Part shown: in pieces, positions 1 to 5,410 of the stretch | How the letters are laid out: each line of letters begins with the position of its first letter | Position numbering within the stretch: the stretch's first letter is position 1 | From: Alphaproteobacteria bacterium | GTDB lineage: Bacteria > Pseudomonadota > Alphaproteobacteria > UBA8366 > GCA-2717185 | Length of the DNA: 5,622 bases | Direction: 5' to 3' | Assembly (NCBI GenBank): GCA_016764135.1 | Contig: JAESSL010000135.1 | Coordinates: 1-5,622, forward strand | Position numbers and translations under genes: made by a program | Notes under the pieces: generated by a model | Seen by the model: only the letters and a program-made list of their open reading frames with translations | Database searches by the model: none | What the model was told of the DNA's origin: nothing

Positions 1-407
1 ACGATGTAACTCGTCACCGTCACGGATAGGTAAAACAGCGCCGTCATGGCGAAGGCTTGCAGCAAACTGGGACGGCCACCGTCGATGGTTCGCACTTCCA
101 GTCCCAGAAACTGCATGCCAATGGTGGACGACCGTCGCCCGCTTATGAGCAAGGTGTGATAGACGATGGGAATAAGCGGTGCGATTGGCAGCAAAAGGCC
201 GGAGAGAAGCCCAAGGCTGAAAATGATAATCAGCCAGACCATGAGAAACATCGAGCCCACGATCGCCATATCAATCATGAAGGCGAAGACGCGCCGCATG
301 AGGACGCCTTCGAACAGGGCCGGGTCAGCGACGGGGTCGACATGAGGCCGAATTCCGGTCCAGTCCAGTCGCGCATCGCGTTGTTCCGGCAATTGTTCGC
401 TTGGCAA
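1..407 (-). CDS. RDD-family membrane protein, C-terminus cut off by the window edge
   Basis: The visible 135 codons give a soluble, charged N-terminus of about 30 residues and then an RDD-type domain. Residues 32-46 hold the Arg pair (R38, R39) and Asp (D46, in MIDMAIV) that begin the first membrane helix, about 40-62. A second helix lies at about 65-86. It is followed by the family's Gly-rich turn (G90, then TIGMQFLGLEV and IDGG at 108-111), and a third helix begins near 118. RDD proteins are small inner-membrane proteins of mostly unknown function; some have been linked to ion transport or stress. I chose the TTG at 407 because AAAGGA lies 7 bases upstream and an in-frame stop (440-438) leaves no ATG or GTG between. 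The first in-frame ATG (299) would cut into the domain and lacks that spacing. The gene follows the stator genes on the same strand after 122 bases, so it may be a distal operon member. Family is fairly sure; function is unknown. Confidence 0.8.
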   Translation of the reverse strand, partial: MPSEQLPEQRDARLDWTGIRPHVDPVADPALFEGVLMRRVFAFMIDMAIVGSMFLMVWLIIIFSLGLLSGLLLPIAPLIPIVYHTLLISGRRSSTIGMQFLGLEVRTIDGGRPSLLQAFAMTALFYLSVTVTSYI

Positions 408-410
408 GAC

Positions 411-421
411 GCAGTCCTTTG
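411..421 (-). promoter_or_regulatory. Ribosome binding site supporting a TTG start
   Basis: Read on the minus strand, this stretch is AAAGGA followed by part of the 7-base spacer before TTG at 407-405. It is the only good SD-to-start spacing in the short open stretch after the upstream in-frame stop, so it decides the start of the RDD gene. Confidence 0.6.
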
Positions 422-467
422 ATTGTGGTCGGTTCCATTAAATTGGCGCGTTAGGCTCAATCTGCAA

Positions 468-505
468 GGGGGCGGCGTTCGCCTTCCCCGGACCGTCGCC
501 GTCCG
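468..505. repeat. Two adjacent inverted repeats between motB and the RDD gene
   Basis: The 122-base gap (408-529) has no gene of its own. It holds two possible hairpins. The first pairs GGGG (468-471) with CCCC (486-489) and GGCG (474-477) with CGCC (480-483), with a two-by-two mismatch and a TT loop. The second pairs CGGAC (489-493) with GTCCG (501-505) around seven bases; it shares base 489 with the first, so the two may compete by one pair. On the transcribed minus strand no T-run follows, so this is not a classic intrinsic terminator. It could weaken read-through into the RDD gene, protect the 3' end of the stator message, or be a Rho-related or chance structure. Confidence 0.4.
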
Positions 506-529
506 CTTTAATCGAATTGAGGCTTGTCG

Positions 530-1465
530 CTAGTTGTCTCCAAAAATTCTCGGTGGCGCGGGCAGTTTGGTGTTTGGGTCATCCTTTTGGCGTAACAGTA
601 CAATTTCCAATCGCCGGTTCTTTGGCGATAAGGGCTGTTTGGGCTTCAGTAATTCAGTGGCGGCTTTACCGATGACCTCTTCAATACGTTGGTTGGGTAG
701 CCCGGCGGCCTGCAGTTCGCGGCGCGCGGCGCTGGCGCGGTCAAACGATAATTCCCAGTTTCCGCGTCCATCAGCGTCGACGAAATTCTGTCCGTCGGTG
801 TGGCCGGATATGGATAATTTATTCGGCAGGCGTTCCACCACGCTGGCGACCAGAAGAAGAATCATCTTTGTATGATCGGTCAATTCCGCGCCGCCGGGTT
901 TGAACATGGTTACATTTTGCTGATCGATCAGTTGGATTCGAAGACCTTTATCCGTGATGTCGATTTTTATCGCTTCGTGCAACTGGCGCAGCTCTGGCAC
1001 TTCGTCGATGGCCTGCTCCATCGCCGCCTGTGCTGCGAGGAATTGCTGCGATTCATGATCCGATTTCGTATCCGTTAAATTCGGTAAATCGGATGGCGGG
1101 CCGTCGATAGGCGGGGCCTCATTGATCTCTTTGTCTCCCGGTGACGTCAACGTCGACATTTTTTCTTGTACTGCGGCCGCCGGCTTTCTGACGGGGCCGG
1201 GGTCAGAGGCGGAGATACCGCCAAACAGGCCGCCGCTGCCGCTGGAACCCTTGCGAACGCCAATGGGCTCAAAGTAATTCGAGATGCCTTCCAGTTGTTC
1301 CTGTGTTGTTGCGCTCAAGAGCCACAGCAACAAGAAAAAGGCCATCATGGCGGTCACGAAATCGGCGAAGGCGACCTTCCACGCACCACCATGGGCGGCG
1401 CCGCCCGGAAGCTTGACCTTCTTGAATATAAGTTCTGGTTCTGGACTCGGGGCGCCATCGGTCAT
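530..1465 (-). CDS. motB: MotB-like flagellar stator protein, second (distal) paralog
   Basis: This 311-residue protein has the full MotB layout. It has a short basic cytoplasmic N-terminus and one membrane helix at about 31-51 carrying D35, which matches the proton-binding Asp32 of E. coli MotB. An amphipathic stretch at about 57-68 sits where the MotB plug helix lies. A Gly/Pro-rich periplasmic linker follows, then an OmpA-like peptidoglycan-binding domain at about 172-292. That domain has MFKPGGA (187-193), GHTD (221-224), NWELS (236-240), R243 and NRR (283-285). Both residues equivalent to the diaminopimelate-binding pair of OmpA (D271 and R286 in Acinetobacter baumannii), D224 and R243, are present. 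With MotA it should form the proton channel that pushes the flagellar rotor. Its ATG overlaps the stop of the upstream motB as ATGA, and AGAGGG lies 8 bases before the start, so translation is probably coupled. This is the more canonical of the two copies. Family is certain; which copy serves as the main MotB is not known. Confidence 0.93.
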   Translation of the reverse strand: MTDGAPSPEPELIFKKVKLPGGAAHGGAWKVAFADFVTAMMAFFLLLWLLSATTQEQLEGISNYFEPIGVRKGSSGSGGLFGGISASDPGPVRKPAAAVQEKMSTLTSPGDKEINEAPPIDGPPSDLPNLTDTKSDHESQQFLAAQAAMEQAIDEVPELRQLHEAIKIDITDKGLRIQLIDQQNVTMFKPGGAELTDHTKMILLLVASVVERLPNKLSISGHTDGQNFVDADGRGNWELSFDRASAARRELQAAGLPNQRIEEVIGKAATELLKPKQPLSPKNRRLEIVLLRQKDDPNTKLPAPPRIFGDN

Positions 1466-2370
1466 TGTGCGGCCCTCTGCTCTTCGGTTGGGCGCACCAG
1501 CAAAATTGTGATGCGACGATTTCGCGGAGAATTAGGTTCCTGCGGGTATAAATGTTCGCTATCCGCCTTTCCCGCAATTGCGTTGATCCGGCCTTCGGGC
1601 AGCCCTGCTTCCACAATGACCCGCCGTGCCGCATTGGCGCGCTCACCGCTGAGTTCCCAATTAGACGGAAATTTTGTGTTTTCCAGGGAAGAGGCGTTGG
1701 TGTGGCCGGTGATCACGATTTGATTGGGGAACTTGACCAGGATGGTGGTGATCAGCTCGAGAAACGCTTCGGAATAGGCCGACATGACTGCGCCGCCCGG
1801 TTTGAACATCGAAATGCGTTCCTGATCGACCAGCTGAATGCGCATGCCCTCCGGCGTGTTTTCGATGAGCAGGTTTTCCTGAAATTCCCGGAGTTCCGGA
1901 TTTTTTTCGAGGGCGAGCCGGAGTGATGATTTTGCGCGTTCAAATTCTTCCGTCTGTCGCCTCCGCGCTTCGACATTGGTGCTGTCCGGGTTTTCGTCAC
2001 TCGACGTCCGCGCTTCTTCAGCCTTGCCAACGAGTTCGTGTTGCCCACCGAAGGATGGGATCGGGATCGATGCGCTGGGTGGCGAACCGGAGGATTTCAA
2101 CGCGCCTTCGGCGGTCAGGGCGAGGCCTTTGAGGGCCTGGCCTGCGCCTGCGTCATCGCCATCGGTAAATGAATCCGGTTCGAACAATTCGGAAATACCC
2201 TGCTTCTGGCTGTCGGTGGTCGCGTTGAGGAGCCACAACAACAGAAAAAAGGCCATCATCGCCGTGACAAAGTCCGCGAAGGCGACTTTCCACGCGCCGC
2301 CATGCGGATTTTCTTTCGGCTTAATCCGTTTCTTTATGATGGTCGGTTTTAGGGCTTGCTCGTCCGCCAT
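1462..2370 (-). CDS. motB: MotB-like flagellar stator protein, first (motA-proximal) paralog with altered peptidoglycan motif
   Basis: This 302-residue protein has a basic N-terminus and a membrane helix at about 29-49 with the proton-carrying D33. A plug-like segment follows at about 57-66. The linker is rich in Ser, Gly, Glu and Arg, with a probable helical stretch at about 134-168. The OmpA-like domain spans about 174-294, with MFKPGGA (188-194), NWELS (237-241), R244 and NRR (284-286). Its oddity is GHTN at 222-225, with Asn225 in place of the usual Asp, which in OmpA-family domains helps bind the diaminopimelate of peptidoglycan. The partner Arg is kept. The start at 2370 lies 12 bases after the motA stop, with GAGG upstream. 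The 26 residues from H23 to L48 are identical to those of the second paralog, but the linkers are unrelated. It presumably works with MotA in the inner membrane as a proton-driven stator, alone or mixed with the other MotB. Family is certain; the effect of Asn225 is an inference. Confidence 0.93.
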   Translation of the reverse strand: MADEQALKPTIIKKRIKPKENPHGGAWKVAFADFVTAMMAFFLLLWLLNATTDSQKQGISELFEPDSFTDGDDAGAGQALKGLALTAEGALKSSGSPPSASIPIPSFGGQHELVGKAEEARTSSDENPDSTNVEARRRQTEEFERAKSSLRLALEKNPELREFQENLLIENTPEGMRIQLVDQERISMFKPGGAVMSAYSEAFLELITTILVKFPNQIVITGHTNASSLENTKFPSNWELSGERANAARRVIVEAGLPEGRINAIAGKADSEHLYPQEPNSPRNRRITILLVRPTEEQRAAQ

Positions 2371-2382
2371 GGCGCGAGGCCT

Positions 2383-3243
2383 CTACACCGGTGGTAATTC
2401 GCCACAGGCCTCTTCAACCTCGGCGAATGTCGGTCTGATATGAGACATGAGAACCTTGCGCGCCATCTCCACCGTTACGGCGGGCGCATATCCCTGCAAA
2501 TGCGCCAGGATACCGGCTTTCAGGCACACAAAATAAAGATGTTCTTCTTCCTGTTGCGCTTTCAGGGCCGTGGCCATGGGGCCAACAAAGCCGTAGCACA
2601 GCAAAATACCCAAAAAGGTGCCAACCAGGGCCGCCCCGATCAGCCCACCCAGAACTTCTGGCGGTTCTGAAATGGACCCCATTGTGTGGATGATGCCCAG
2701 CACCGCCGCCACGATGCCCAGACCCGGAAAACTTTCACTCATTGTGTTGATCGCGTGCGCCACATGGTCGGCTTCATGGTGATGGGTTTCGAGTTCAATA
2801 TCGATAACCGTTTCAATTTCGTTGGGGTTATCGGTGCCCAGCGTCATCAAGCGCAGGTAATCGCAAAAGAATTCGGTGGCGTGGTGGTCGCCGTGAAACG
2901 TTGGGAACGCCGCGAAAATAGCGCTGTCATGCGGGTTGTCGACATGCTGCTCCAACGACAGCATCCCTTTGGTCTTGGCCATTCGGAAAACCTGATATTG
3001 CATCGTCAGAAGTTCCATATAATCGGCTTTACTGTATTTAGGCCCTTTTATGATGGCGATGAATCCCCCGCCTGCCGCGAGGATAACCCGCTTCGGGTTT
3101 GCGATAACGAAGGCGAAAATACCACTGCCGCCGATAATGACGAATTCCAACGGTTGCCACAGGACGTCCAGGTGACCGCCACCCGCCGCGAAACTGCCCA
3201 GTACCGCAGCAAGGACGCCGACGACGCCGATAATTACAAACAT
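2383..3243 (-). CDS. motA: MotA flagellar motor stator protein
   Basis: This 286-residue protein lines up with E. coli MotA (295 residues) almost without gaps through the channel region. It has membrane helices at about 2-20, 32-50, 172-190 and 200-222, and a large cytoplasmic loop between the second and third. Functional prolines P173 and P222 and channel-lining A180 and T209 fall at the same numbers as in E. coli. Of the charged loop residues that contact FliG, E98 is kept and R90 is replaced by K90, preserving charge. MotA rings around a MotB dimer and turns proton flow into torque on the rotor. A180, together with the E. coli-like MotB helices, points to protons rather than sodium as the driving ion; this is an inference. 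The ATG at 3243 is preceded by AGGAGCGGAG, with a 5-base spacer after the last GGAG. It is the first gene of the run motA-motB-motB. C-terminal residues 251-278 (GYAP onward) also follow the family. Confidence 0.96.
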   Translation of the reverse strand: MFVIIGVVGVLAAVLGSFAAGGGHLDVLWQPLEFVIIGGSGIFAFVIANPKRVILAAGGGFIAIIKGPKYSKADYMELLTMQYQVFRMAKTKGMLSLEQHVDNPHDSAIFAAFPTFHGDHHATEFFCDYLRLMTLGTDNPNEIETVIDIELETHHHEADHVAHAINTMSESFPGLGIVAAVLGIIHTMGSISEPPEVLGGLIGAALVGTFLGILLCYGFVGPMATALKAQQEEEHLYFVCLKAGILAHLQGYAPAVTVEMARKVLMSHIRPTFAEVEEACGELPPV

Positions 3244-3461
3244 ACTATCTCCGCTCCTAATCTACTGTGGCAAAATACGCGGGAAACGCCAAACAAGTCT
3301 ATCCGTTCCACCAAATAAATGAAGTAAATTACGCGATAAACATTTGAATGGAACGAACAATTGCGTGAATATCAGAGGTAATCGGTACGTATAAAAAATG
3401 CGCTTGTCGCCGGTCTATGACCAGAACAGTTTACCAGAGCAGTTTAAAGGACTTTGTAACA
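3244..3461. promoter_or_regulatory. Divergent leader region between motA and the flavin reductase gene
   Basis: This 218-base AT-richer stretch must carry promoters for both flanking genes. Nearest motA it holds the SD (about 3247-3258, minus strand). Nearest the reductase it holds AAAGGA (3446-3451), 10 bases before the ATG at 3462. For the rightward gene, a weak match is TTGAAT (3344-3349), 17 bases, GAATAT (3367-3372). TATAAA (3390-3395) is a better -10 but has no -35 at a good distance. For motA I found no convincing sigma-54 (GG-N10-GC) or sigma-28 flagellar promoter. The exact promoter elements are therefore uncertain. Confidence 0.4.
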
Positions 3462-3938
3462 ATGGATACGGTGACTTTTCGTAACGCCTGCGGGCAATTC
3501 GCCACGGGCGTTACCGTTATCACCACGATCGGGCCGGGTGGCGAATTGATCGGCGTGACGGCGAACTCCTTTTCTTCTGTTTCCCTGGCGCCGCCGCTTT
3601 TGCTGTTTTGCCTGGGCCGCGACGCGACGTCGTTTTCAACGTTTCAGTCTATCGGGCATTTTGCGATCAATGTGCTGCATGAGGATCAGAAGGACGATTG
3701 CATGCATTTTGCGCGGGTTGGCGATGATGGTCGCAAGCCATTTGAAGGCATCGACTATGAAACCTGGGATACCGGGGCGCCAATCCTGAGCGGGTGTCTG
3801 GCTAATTTTGAATGCACAACGGAAAACATTCACGACGCTGGCGATCACGTGATTATGGTGGGCCGGGTTAACCGGATGCGCGCCGAAGGGGAGGGTAAGC
3901 CCCTGATCTTTCACGCCGGGAAATTCCATCAAATCTAG
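3462..3938 (+). CDS. Flavin reductase-family (FMN-binding split-barrel) oxidoreductase
   Basis: This 158-residue protein has the marks of NAD(P)H:flavin reductases such as HpaC and related two-component systems. It opens with FRNACGQFATGVTVITT (6-22). Then come GVTANSFSSVSLAPP (31-45), which forms the flavin-binding strand and loop, FAINVL (67-72), and the family's late GDH (127-129) followed by a GRV strand. It would use NAD(P)H to reduce FMN or FAD and hand the reduced flavin to a partner monooxygenase in the cytoplasm. No such partner is visible here, so the substrate pathway is unknown. An in-frame ATG at 3417 would add 15 residues but has no SD. The ATG at 3462 has AAAGGA 10 bases upstream and matches the usual N-terminus, so I chose it. 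The gene stands alone on its strand, with its 3' end 23 bases from the threonine ammonia-lyase stop. Some members are flavoenzymes of other kinds, so only the family is assigned. Confidence 0.88.
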   Translation: MDTVTFRNACGQFATGVTVITTIGPGGELIGVTANSFSSVSLAPPLLLFCLGRDATSFSTFQSIGHFAINVLHEDQKDDCMHFARVGDDGRKPFEGIDYETWDTGAPILSGCLANFECTTENIHDAGDHVIMVGRVNRMRAEGEGKPLIFHAGKFHQI

Positions 3939-3959
3939 GCGGCTTACGTCGAAAACCGC
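3939..3959. terminator. Possible weak terminator hairpin between convergent genes
   Basis: In the 23-base gap between two stop codons, GCGG (3939-3942) can pair with CCGC (3956-3959), and flanking TAG/TA could add pairs with a bulge. The loop is 13 bases and neither strand has a proper T-run after the stem, so the structure is weak. Position is the main argument. Confidence 0.2.
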
Positions 3960-3961
3960 TA

Positions 3962-5182
3962 TCATATCCGGTCTGCGTCAATAAGCTGTCGCGCGGGATA
4001 TCCGGCGGCGCCAAGCTCTTTCAGAATTTCAGCGACATGGCTGACGCCGCGCGTTTCCAGCGTGACGTCCAGATCGGCCATTTTGACAGGCAGGTCGAAA
4101 AAGAGTCGCTGATGGTAAATTTCGACAATATTGCCGCCCGAATTTGCGATGATATTCGATACCGCGGCCAGCGCGCCCGGTTTATCGCTGATTGTCACGC
4201 GGAGTTGCGCCATTTGGCCGTTGCGCACCATGCTGCGCAACAAGACCGAGGCCAGTATACGCGGGTCGATATTGGCGCCGGTAACGACCAGCCCGACGGA
4301 TTTTCCGGCAAAGCGGTCCGGGTCCTGACGCAGGGCCGCCAGTGGAACCGCGCCCGCGCCCTCGCACAGGACTTTTGCTTCACTCAACATTGTCTGGATT
4401 GACGCCTCAATCGCGGCTTCGTCCACCAGAATGATGTCTTCGACCAGGCGCTCGATGATGTCGCGCGTCAGTACGCCGGGCGATTTCACCGCGATGCCTT
4501 CCGCTATGCTGGCGCCGTTTGAGGTGGGCGTCAGTCCGCGCAACGCCTGATACATTGAGGGATATAAGTCAGCTTCGGCCCCGATGATCTCGATCGATGG
4601 TTTGATCGCTTTCGCGGCGGTGGCGATGCCTGAAATCAGTCCGCCGCCGCCAATCGGCGCGATGATAATGTCCAGTTCTGGCGCGTCCGCCAGCATTTCA
4701 AGGCCGATGACTCCCTGACCTGCGATGATTTTTTCGTCGTCATAGGGGTGGACGAAGGTCAGGTTCTCCCGGGCGGCCAGTTCTTTGGCGTGGGGTTCCG
4801 AGGCGTTAATATTATCGCCGATCAGGATGACCCGCGCGCCCAGCGCCTCGGTTCGCAAAACCTTGTTGAAGGGGGTGCCTTCGGGCATCACGATTGTTGC
4901 GGGTATGCTCAGACGTTGAGCGTGATACGCGACGCCCTGGGCGTGATTGCCCGCCGAAATGGCGATGACGCCGCGTTTCCGTTGCTCAGGCGTCAGACTT
5001 TGCAATTTCACCAGCGCGCCGCGATCTTTGAACGACCCGGTGTGGTTGAGCGTCTCCAGCTTGAGAAAAATGTCGGCGCCAAATCTGTCCGACAGCGCGC
5101 CGGCGCGCACCAGCGGCGTGCGTGCGACGGCGCCCTTCATTGTTTCGGCTGCAGCGTGAATATCGGCAATCGACACGCTCAT
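3962..5182 (-). CDS. ilvA: Threonine ammonia-lyase (threonine dehydratase) with one C-terminal ACT domain
   Basis: This 406-residue protein is a fold-type II PLP enzyme that should convert L-threonine to 2-oxobutanoate and ammonia, the first committed step to isoleucine. The PLP lysine is K52 in TGSFKDRGA (48-56). SAGNHAQG (76-83) binds the substrate carboxylate, and the glycine loop PIGGGGL (176-182) holds the PLP phosphate. TGAN (301-304) stands where many relatives have SGGN and would contact the pyridine nitrogen. A single ACT domain (about 326-402, QLRVTISDKPGALAAV onward) suggests allosteric control by an amino acid. The long E. coli IlvA has two such modules and TdcB has none. The ATG at 5182 follows AGGACAGG with 8 bases between. 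No other isoleucine genes are nearby, so a catabolic threonine or serine dehydratase role cannot be excluded; the symbol is a best guess. It is read divergently from the SDR gene. Confidence 0.87.
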   Translation of the reverse strand: MSVSIADIHAAAETMKGAVARTPLVRAGALSDRFGADIFLKLETLNHTGSFKDRGALVKLQSLTPEQRKRGVIAISAGNHAQGVAYHAQRLSIPATIVMPEGTPFNKVLRTEALGARVILIGDNINASEPHAKELAARENLTFVHPYDDEKIIAGQGVIGLEMLADAPELDIIIAPIGGGGLISGIATAAKAIKPSIEIIGAEADLYPSMYQALRGLTPTSNGASIAEGIAVKSPGVLTRDIIERLVEDIILVDEAAIEASIQTMLSEAKVLCEGAGAVPLAALRQDPDRFAGKSVGLVVTGANIDPRILASVLLRSMVRNGQMAQLRVTISDKPGALAAVSNIIANSGGNIVEIYHQRLFFDLPVKMADLDVTLETRGVSHVAEILKELGAAGYPARQLIDADRI

Positions 5183-5206
5183 GAAATCGACCTGTCCTTT
5201 TCGTTT

Positions 5207-5222
5207 TCGCCTTGTGAGGCGA
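5207..5222. repeat. Perfect palindrome/hairpin in the leader of the threonine ammonia-lyase gene
   Basis: TCGCCT (5207-5212) and AGGCGA (5217-5222) are exact inverted copies around a 4-base TGTG centre. On the lyase message the hairpin would form a few bases before the SD. No T-run follows on that strand, so it is not a terminator. It could be a repressor operator or an RNA structure that affects ribosome access. Confidence 0.45.
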
Positions 5223-5247
5223 TGTTAATAAATAAACCCTGAAACTG

Positions 5248-5274
5248 TTAGCATGGCTTAACATGCGTTATCAT
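5248..5274. repeat. Three TTAnCAT units at exact 10-bp spacing, overlapping an inverted repeat
   Basis: TTAGCAT (5248-5254), TTAACAT (5258-5264) and TTATCAT (5268-5274) share six of seven bases and are exactly one helical turn apart. Within them GCATG (5251-5255) and CATGC (5262-5266) are exact inverted copies around six bases. The block lies about 65-92 bases before the lyase start. This is the layout expected of a regulator binding one face of DNA, but no regulator gene is visible. Confidence 0.4.
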
Positions 5275-5349
5275 TTTATGAATCCGTGGCGCGAGGTCCG
5301 GCCTGCGACGTCAGACCTGAAGATCAGCGCGGGGATGATTATCTAGGAA

Positions 5350-5355
5350 TATAAT
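5350..5355 (+). promoter_or_regulatory. Consensus -10 box (TATAAT) upstream of the SDR gene
   Basis: A perfect TATAAT lies 55 bases before the SDR start. The region 16-18 bases upstream is GC-rich (around GCGCGG) and is no match for TTGACA, and there is no TGn extension. It is a candidate only. Confidence 0.3.
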
Positions 5356-5410
5356 CCAAATCAGGGCGAATTACAAGCGCCCGTGAAAATCATACAGGGG
5401 TAACGGCGGC

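Larger units (their letters stand above)
5183..5410. promoter_or_regulatory. Divergent control region between the threonine ammonia-lyase and SDR genes
   Basis: The 228 bases contain no plausible gene. From the left it holds the lyase SD (about 5190-5198, minus strand), a perfect palindrome at 5207-5222, an AT-rich patch at 5225-5237 that could supply the lyase -10 box, and a 10-bp-phased repeat at 5248-5274. An inverted repeat follows, AGGTC (5294-5298) with GACCT (5314-5318), and then a perfect TATAAT at 5350-5355 facing the SDR gene. I see no -35 box at 16-18 bases from that TATAAT, so it may need an activator or be chance. AGGGG (5396-5400) is the likely SD for the SDR gene. Confidence 0.4.

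Noticed and set aside
1166..1723. Long rightward open frame of 185 codons across the motB junction.
   Set aside because: It lies antisense to two clear motB genes, has no recognisable domain, and its composition reads as a shadow of the other strand.
2686..3318. Rightward open frame of 210 codons antisense to motA.
   Set aside because: It is a shadow of motA: no motif, odd composition, and motA matches its family over its whole length.
3244..3420. A sigma-54 or sigma-28 flagellar promoter for motA.
   Set aside because: I found no GG-N10-GC pair with the right context and no TAAA-N15-GCCGATAA-like element on the minus strand.
3417..3461. An upstream in-frame ATG (3417) as the start of the flavin reductase.
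   Set aside because: There is no SD before it and the extra 15 residues lie outside the family's usual N-terminus; the ATG at 3462 has AAAGGA.
3939..3961. A strong bidirectional terminator between the convergent genes.
   Set aside because: The stem is four pairs with a 13-base loop and no T-run; it is listed only as a weak possibility.
5225..5254. A nine-codon leader peptide (MLTVSGFIY, minus strand) upstream of the threonine ammonia-lyase, hinting at attenuation.
   Set aside because: It has no SD, only single Thr, Val, Leu and Ile codons rather than a run, and the hairpin after it is not followed by a T-run.
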